The notes under the pieces were generated by a model. That model was not told the DNA's origin, did no database searches, and saw only the letters and a program-made list of their open reading frames with translations. 64,000 nt of DNA from positions 1,454,111 to 1,518,110 of the forward strand of contig JACTAT010000001.1 of assembly GCA_014526335.1 (NCBI GenBank), given 5' to 3'. Numbering within the stretch: position 1 is the stretch's first letter; every line of letters begins with the position of its first letter. Shown here in pieces: positions 57,601 through 64,000 of this stretch. The translations under genes and the position numbers were made by a program. The stretch is from Chrysaora quinquecirrha (lineage: Eukaryota; Cnidaria; Scyphozoa; Semaeostomeae; Pelagiidae).

Positions 57601-60600
57601 TACCCAATGGGCACAGTCTCTTGATTACTGTAATATAATGTTTTCTTGCTTTGACAGGACTCTAAAGAATATTCAAATCTTCAGTGGAGTCTTGAAAAGT
57701 GAGTATACTTTTTTTTGAATTTGTAAGTTTTTATTACTGCTACAAAATTTAATATTAATATTAATCAATATTGAATAACAATATTAAACAATATATTTAC
57801 AAGCCAATTGTTGGTGAAAAAACTGCAATTCATTGCCTTTTTCTGTTTTATACTGTCATCTTGTAAATAAGATCATTGTCAGCTAATACTTTGTTAATTG
57901 GTTTAGAAATACCATATTTTAGAAGTATGTTTCATTTTTGATTCAGTAAAATTCCATGATTATTTTTATTCAGGTTCACAAACACAGGTCTGCAAAGACT
58001 CTGTGAAATTTTTGGAATGGAACAAAAAGGCAAGAGGGTAAGTTGAAAATTTATTAGCACCAGCTTTATTTTTATTGGGGCATCATTTCAATAACCTTTC
58101 GTCTCTCATCATCAGACAATGAGAAATGTTGTTTTTCTGTTATTTACTGCATCCAATAAAAAAGGTGTCAAAAACTAACCAATCCTGCTAGTAGAAAGCT
58201 GAGATTTATGTCACCAGGTATTATTATTGATTTTTCTTTTTACACTTCCAGCCAGCAATACATAAGAGAAGAACCACATTTCTCATTGCCAGTTTTTTGG
58301 AAATGTTGCCCTAATAAATATCAAAAATTTATCTTCATAAGCACTAAGCAATTGTTATCTTTACTACCGCTTACAGATACACTAGAGATCTATACTACAG
58401 ATATACTTACATACACGTTTTTTTTTATAAGAAAGTGGTTTATAAGAATGTAGTGCTCAACGTCTCAAAAATGTAAGAAAGTCCAATACTGGATTCTTGA
58501 AACGTTGTGTTTCATACTAAGAAAGTTGTGTTTCATACTTTCACTTCTAATGTTCTGCATGTTATTTTCGCTCTTCTGTTCAGTCGTTCATCTCACTATT
58601 ATACAAGTCTAATGATTATTTCTTTGAAAAACGTGGTATTTGTGTGATGTATACAGTGCCCTAAGCTGTTCATTCTTAGAAATACTGCATTCCAAAATTT
58701 TTGCTAAGATAGTCACAAGAAAGTTTTGGTACTGAAAACATGAAATATCTAAGAAAGTTTCAATACTGACCCAAAAAAAACTTTCTTATAAAAAAAAACG
58801 TGTATATTATCATCTCTACTATTTTTTCAGAAACAGCCTTGATAAGTGAAGATGTATTAATTGTATTGTTGATAAATTTTAACTTCAAGGATATATTTGA
58901 ATTAGACATTTTTGTTCAGAATTCGCAAAACTAACACATTTATTTGCCGTCAAACAGGATGAATTAAAAGAAAAAGTTTTGAAGTTTTTGATGGAGCCAT
59001 ACAATACTAATAAGGTAAGACTCTAAAATTGGTCACATCCTTCAAATAGATTATTTTGTCATTCCAAATTTGCTTATGCAATATCCAGATGCTGATTACA
59101 CGCTTTTTTATAAGGAACCACTTTATAAGGAACCTACCGTAGAAGGCCGAAAATTTAAAGAACTTGTACTACTAGAGAGAATATAACTAAAGAACTTTTT
59201 ATTGTTGAATAGTTTTATCACTGCAAACAATCAAGAATTAGAAAGCCTGTTCCATTCATTTGCAGCCGAAAACCACATTAATTGTAGGTTAAGCATGTAT
59301 CAAATGTTTCCTTGAGTAGTCCTGAGCTTTGCTCACATGCAAGTGTCTCTCTATTATTGATATGACCACTGTATGTGCAGTTAAAATTAAGGAACTATTA
59401 AAGAACTTTTTGAACTCACTTGCCTCAAAAGAGGTCCAAAAATAAGGAACTTTAAGAACTAGGCCTTCAGGCAGGTTCCTTATAAAAAAAAGCGTGTATG
59501 CAATATACAGATGCTGATTATACTAATTTTTAGTTCTTTATTTCCTTTATATAGTTTATATAGTTCTTTCCTTAAAATTTAAAAACTCTTCAAGGAGAAA
59601 TAAAAAGTCCATCAAATTTAAGAAATACTTGTTAACTTTAAAATTATATTTTCTGTGGTTTTCATTATGACGTACTCCTCGGTGACTACGGTGACTAGGG
59701 TGACTACGTTTTTGACAATTTAAGGAGCTCAGAGAGATAATTGAGTATAAAGCCATTATAAGATTGTTATCTCAACATAAGATAGTTTCATTTCATATAA
59801 AAATTGAAATACAATCAGAAGATTTTCGTAAACAAAAGTAAACATCATCAGTGTGTGGGAATTAGAGATAGTTTAAGCCAAAATTTGTATACCGCGAAAG
59901 CTCTATTTAGACCCCCTTTCTTTTAGCCATTCACTCTATTTAGCCCCCCCCCCCCTCTTATTTTGGCCACTGGAAAGTTCTGTAGTAAATGTACGAAATT
60001 AAATGAAATTAAGTTGTAATGTCTTTGATATCCAAAACTTGTATCTTACAACAACTAACAACTACTTAGTTACTACCAATTTCATGTGATCTAAGGTTAA
60101 AATTTTCTTTTATAGTTCATTTTTTAAATTTCTGTAGCATTCGTCTTGACAAATAAAGAACAAAATATGCTAGATAATTTATTAAACCCCCACTCTCTAA
60201 TAAGCCCCCCTCTCTAATAATTCCCCCCTCAAAGACTTCCAACATGAATAAGCCCCCCGGAGGCTAAATAGATCTTTTCCCGTAATTGTAACCCCAACAT
60301 AAGTAACCATAATGCCATTTCTCGAGCAAAGATTCTTATGAAAAATGAGTGTAGTGGAATGCTAGAACATGTAGTACATAATTCTTTGAAAGCAAATATG
60401 TCAATTTTGTAAATGCTTCTATCAACAATCAATTTTATCATAACGTTTTGTTTTCTGTTACAGAAAGTTCCCGGTGCCGGTAAGCAAGACCTTCTTGAGT
60501 ATTTTAGTACTATATAACTAGTATTAGAGTACTATATAACTAGAACAACTGCTGAAAGTTTTCTTGAAAGGAGGTTAATAAGACAGACAATGTAACCATG

Positions 60601-63600
60601 TTTTTGTATTGTTTTTAGCCAAAACTAAATCAAAGAAAAAGAGAAAGGTTTGTTATAAATTTTGTAGAATTCTTGAAAATTATAATTATCGTATGTGGCA
60701 TTACATGTTGCACAGATATAAACAATACTATCCTTTTTCATTACATTTATATTTATACGATAGTTACACGTGATTAATAAGTACACTCTTTGTTATAAGA
60801 AACTCGTTTATAAGAAACTCATCTTGAGATCAATATTTGTTAAGAAACTTTCAGTACTTTATCCAAAATGATAAGAAACGCTCAGGTTTCAACAATCTTT
60901 AGAATTTGAAATAAAGCCTTGAGAAACGAACTTTTGTTACACATTGAATGTTTTTTTTTACATAAAACAGCTGTTACCAGAATTTCTGAATAAGACTAGA
61001 CTAATGAGGCATTTCAAAAAACAGACGACATTTTTAAACTTGTAAGACATGTTTCGAATTACATTAATTCATCTTCAGTTACAATGTTGAACACTACAGC
61101 TAACAGCTGTTGTAAACATGAATAGTATTGCTTCTTCTATTTTTCAAATGTTGTAAGTGTCAATTACCTGTTTTGGCATAAAGAAACAGCTAAGAAACTT
61201 TCAGGGGCGGACTGGCAGGGATGCTAGGTTGCGATTGCAACCTGGGCCTTCTTATTATAGGGTCTTTGACAAACTGTTTCTGTTGTTTCTTGAGCAACTC
61301 TCTTCGATTTCTTGGGATTTCGAAGAGATTTGGATTGGTTTCGTTCAGTCTGAAAACAGTTGGAAATAACAGAAATTGTTTCTCGATGTAGACAATTGGA
61401 AAGAAGTAAAAATAAAACGATAATCAGCATATGCGCACAAAAATATGGAAGCAAGAAAATATAGAAATGCGAAAATATGTATTAAGGGAGACGATTTTGC
61501 CACCGAAATATCGCCAATAAGAAAAGAAGTTTTAACATGAGCAGTAGCCCTTGCTTCGAATTGATTTTTTACAGAGGAGCTCACTAGAAGCAAGTGACAA
61601 GAAATATCGCTATAGTAAAAACAGGCCCCTTTTACTTTAAATAGCAACCCTTGAGATTCGCTGCCAGTCCGCCTCTGGAAACTTTCAGTACCAAAATTCT
61701 CCAAAAATTAAAGACTTTGGGTACTGAAAAAATCTTAGTTTCTTGTAAAAAAAAGTGTACATTATATCATTATTGTACATGATGTTACCATCCTATTACA
61801 GAAGCGTAGCCCTTGAGCCAGTCGCTCGACGGACCTGCTTTCCATTCCATCTCTTCAGAGACAAAGAAGTTGAACAATCTTATGCAGCGAAACTATTCGA
61901 ATTTGCTTCCCTCGGCCCTTCCCATGGGGGGGGGTACTCATTAACTTTCAATACGGGGAGGTTTATGCCCATATTTGGGGGTCCGAAGTTTTAAGCTTAT
62001 TTAATATTTGGGGTCTGTGAATTATAACATGGACAATAATTTGATATTTGGTGTCCGCAAATCATGCGATTTGATGCGATTCATTACAATGACCCATCCA
62101 ACTGCCAAAAGCTTATAAATTGTAAATTGTCATGAAATGGATAGCTAAACCCGAGAAAACATTTTAGGTGTCCAAAAATAGATACCAATATTTGGGGTCT
62201 CCATGACATTAGACTCAATATTTAGGGGTCTGCTAGGAAATAGTGGCATGGACCCCCCGTATTGAAAGTTAATGAGTTCCCCCTGGGCGGCCCTTAGCTG
62301 GGTTTAAGTCTAAACTTTTAACAGTGAAAAGCTTTTTTGGCTCTTTTTCGATTCTTCAAAAAGGGGAGAGGCTTCGAGAGAGGTTAGAAACGACCTACAG
62401 TTTATTTTCACAAAAAATTTTGTCTTGGTCGTGGGTTGGGTTTTCAAAAAGGTCGCCCTGGGTATAGGTTGATTTTGCCCTGATTTTTCCCTGGTTATTG
62501 CCCCCTTGCTTCATTTTCCGTAGCACTTGTGTTTCAAACCCTAATAGAAGTCACTGCCCCCCCCCCGGGCAAAAGAAGGAACCCTTAGTAAGAAGAAATC
62601 CCTAATTTTTTGTTTGTACTGTAGAGCAAAGAAGAATCATCGAAAAAGTCCACGGCAGTTTTTAGTGGTGATGATGATGATGATGTTGAGAGCAATGACG
62701 AAGATGCCGATAATGAAGAGGAAGAGGAAAAAAATGAAGAAGAAGATGGCGATGAAAAAAGCGAGGATAAAAAGAAGGTATGAAATCGTTAAGAAGTGTG
62801 TTATGGTTGATGCTCTCTGAAGAAGTTCTTTAGAGCTTTTTCTTCCGACACTCCTCGGAGTATAAACGTCAGAAACAGACGGAAATAATTGAAACAATTG
62901 CAAGCAACGTTCCTGGAACGGTGCAGGCTCGACACTTAGCATTACGATGTACTAGGATGCATGCAGTGTCAATTTTCTATTTTCTCTGGACCTCAGTTAC
63001 AAATTCTGTCTGTCGGGTTTGCAAACGAGACGAGGATCATTGGCCTTGTGGTCAAGTTAATCAATTTCACACTTGAAAATTTCTGGCAGTGGGTCGACGC
63101 GTGAATCAACGCCACGATGCAAATCAAATTGAGACGTGCCATAATTTTATCTTAAGCTTGAATCATTGATTAATTCAAATGCTGTGCTGTGTCAATTTAT
63201 CTCTGTTTTCTCTTTGCCACAGTCGCACAGGGACAAGCTATGGCAAGGCAATGGTCGACGTCTGAATCAACGCCATGCTGCAAATCAAAACTAGACGTGC
63301 CATAATTTCAAGTTGAGCTAAAGTCACTTATTGATTCAGACCTTGCGCTACTGCCATGCAAGAGCTTATTTCTATGACACCGTGCAACACTGACACGACA
63401 TCCGAACTAGGTCTTACAATTGCCAAAATTTAGAGAACAGTGTCAGTAATCTTAATTTAACCTCTTTTCTGATACGAAACTAGGATTCATTTTTTTATCT
63501 CGGAGGGAAGAAAGCTCATCGAATTTAATCCTGGTCCATTGTAGGTGACAAAGAAGAAGTCAACAAGCAAGCCAAAGAAATCCAAACCAACTGTCATCAA

Positions 63601-63683
63601 ACTCCCTACGCCATCAAAGAAACGAAAAGCTGATGAAAAAGCAAAGAAATCTTCAACGCCCAAGAAATCGTCTCCGAAAAAAG
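54666..63683 (+). CDS. DEK: DEK chromatin protein, 5' part (3' end outside window)
   Basis: Exons: 54666-54726, 56430-56551, 56806-56839, 56952-57027, 57370-57423, 57658-57698, 57974-58037, 58958-59014, 60464-60479, 60619-60647, 62625-62777, 63545-63683. The ATG opens an acidic N-terminus ('EEEEDQESSDEEP'). Next are the family block 'REREKKVERL'-type 'RERKKVERLSLSLQEKPKK', 'LHKLLYGREG' and 'NIRAFCGFPYD', then the SAP-type DNA-binding region 'LQRLCEIFGMEQKGKRDEL' with 'KVLKFLMEP'. Then come a basic stretch, an Asp/Glu tract (62625-62777) and a Lys/Ser/Pro-rich tail. The C-terminal DEK domain would follow beyond 64000. DEK binds DNA and chromatin in the nucleus and acts as a histone-chaperone-type factor in vertebrates. 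Oddities: exon 57370-57423 does not join in phase to exon 56952-57027 (one base short), and one exon has only 16 bases. Confidence 0.92.
55140..55395 (+). mobile_element. Family X, right part
   Basis: 'tcacttggactcttcaaata', 'ctgattggtgtttaaaacac', 'gggtataaattccgcc' and 'ctctgaggagtgtcagatg' match 48920-49165 closely, but the left inverted end is missing. In DEK intron 1. The rest of this intron, up to 56420, holds degenerate palindromes of the CTATTGTTTT type. Confidence 0.75.
58414..58802. mobile_element. Family B-related MITE
   Basis: TA on both sides. Tips are CACGTTTTTTTTTATAAGAA and the inverted TTCTTATAAAAAAAAACGTG. The interior repeats 'aagaaagt' words. In DEK intron 7. Confidence 0.8.
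59099..59496. mobile_element. Family B MITE with long flanking repeat
   Basis: Same tips and body as 49360-49763. Besides TA, a 24-bp direct repeat with one mismatch (starting 'tatgcaatat', ending 'cagatgctgatta') flanks it at 59075-59098 and 59497-59520. In DEK intron 8. Confidence 0.85.
60784..61757. mobile_element. Family B-related MITE carrying a nested hAT-like element
   Basis: Outer tips CACTCTTTGTTATAAGAAAC and inverted GTTTCTTGTAAAAAAAAGTG, flanked by TA. The middle is interrupted at 61202-61677. In DEK intron 10. Confidence 0.7.
61202..61677. mobile_element. hAT-like MITE, 8-bp target duplication
   Basis: Flanked by perfect GAAACTTT (61194-61201 and 61678-61685). Tips are CAGGGGCGGACTGGCAG and inverted CTGCCAGTCCGCCTCTG, one mismatch in 17. 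CAGGGGCGG tips and 8-bp duplications are the hAT signature. No transposase frame. A lone similar end ('ctggatccgcccctg') is at 33418-33433. Confidence 0.9.
61921..62287. mobile_element. Family N hAT-like MITE, 8-bp target duplication
   Basis: Flanked by CGGCCCTT (61913-61920 and 62288-62295). Tips are CCCATGGGGG and inverted CCCCCTGGG. Subterminal 'tactcattaactttcaatac' is inverted at the other end. Internal 'atatttggggtct' repeats. A fragment of the same family is at 51945-52045. Confidence 0.85.
63090..63410. repeat. Two-copy tandem duplication in DEK intron 11
   Basis: 'gtcgacgcgtgaatcaacgc', 'atgcaaatcaaattgagacg', 'tgccataatttt' at 63093-63150 are repeated as 'gtcgacgtctgaatcaacgc', 'ctgcaaatcaaaactagacg', 'tgccataatttc' at 63254-63310. 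Unit length is about 160 bp. Just upstream, at about 62815-62880, is a reverse-strand piece of family X ('gacactcctcggagtataaa'). Confidence 0.7.
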
Positions 63684-64000
63684 GTAATTTCATTCTTAGA
63701 TAGGTGATTTTAAGTAAACTTGTGCTGTAATTAACTACATCAAATATTTAATACGTGGAGTGTGACATGTGTCTCCTGAAATGGGCAATTAACTGACCAT
63801 TGAAATTAGGAAAAAAGTTAAGATTTGAAACCCATGGCATACGAGACATTGCCAACTTCTGAAAGATAACTTTTCTATAGACTCACGACACGAGTCTCTT
63901 GTTTACGCTCCCCTTATTTTGATTTGTCACTCCAACAGACACACTGAGCGATTGTAGAAAACAACAACAAAAACATCGAGCGAAGTAGTGGGACTTATGT

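Noticed and set aside
61755..62290. Open frames with G-rich 'GGGYS' translation
   Set aside because: They are part of the family N MITE, whose ends and target duplication explain the sequence.
62637..62942. Minus-strand 101-codon frame with a long hydrophobic run
   Set aside because: It is the complement of the DEK acidic exon; Asp/Glu codons read backwards give Ile/Phe/Leu-rich sequence.

Overview
This is animal (metazoan) nuclear DNA. Genes are split into many short exons with consensus GT-AG junctions, AT-rich introns, and spacers packed with small DNA transposons, SINE-like and LINE fragments and microsatellites. Protein resemblance and repeat load suggest an invertebrate, most probably a cnidarian such as an anthozoan, but the species cannot be named from sequence alone. 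The exon models below were built by hand from splice sites, reading phase and remembered family similarity; no search was run.

Five genes lie head to tail on the plus strand. (1) 555-2277: the 3' end of a gene with two TIR domains, entering from the left. (2) 5134-29796: complete HADHA, the mitochondrial trifunctional enzyme alpha subunit; 32 exons join without a frame break into 772 residues. (3) 30678-32084: a two-exon, 291-residue protein with a C39/papain-like Cys-His-Asn arrangement. (4) 34850-52254: ARMC3, an armadillo-repeat ciliary/flagellar protein with a C-terminal peptidase-like domain; its first armadillo repeats are missing from the expected place, which is occupied by an unusual 2.8 kb block. 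(5) 54666-63683: DEK, a chromatin protein with a SAP-type domain, running off the right edge before its C-terminal domain.

The genes are not an operon and share no single pathway: NAD/innate-immunity-type TIR signalling, fatty-acid oxidation, predicted proteolysis, cilium and chromatin.

Much of the rest is mobile DNA. I separated several families. Family A is a MITE carrying the AAACATTG word, with over a dozen copies. Family B has TA target duplications and CACGCTTT tips. Three hAT-like families (F, N and a third) have visible 8-bp target duplications. Two PIF/Harbinger-like elements have TTA/TAA duplications. Family X is about 470 bp with 50-bp inverted ends and a CCAAT/TATA-like interior. 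There are three tRNA-derived SINE-like families and two truncated LINEs. Several are nested. Large microsatellites sit at 4338-4990 (TTAG), 21552-22428 (TTGAC), 44690-45420 (AGTAAT) and 46175-46520 (AAGTC).
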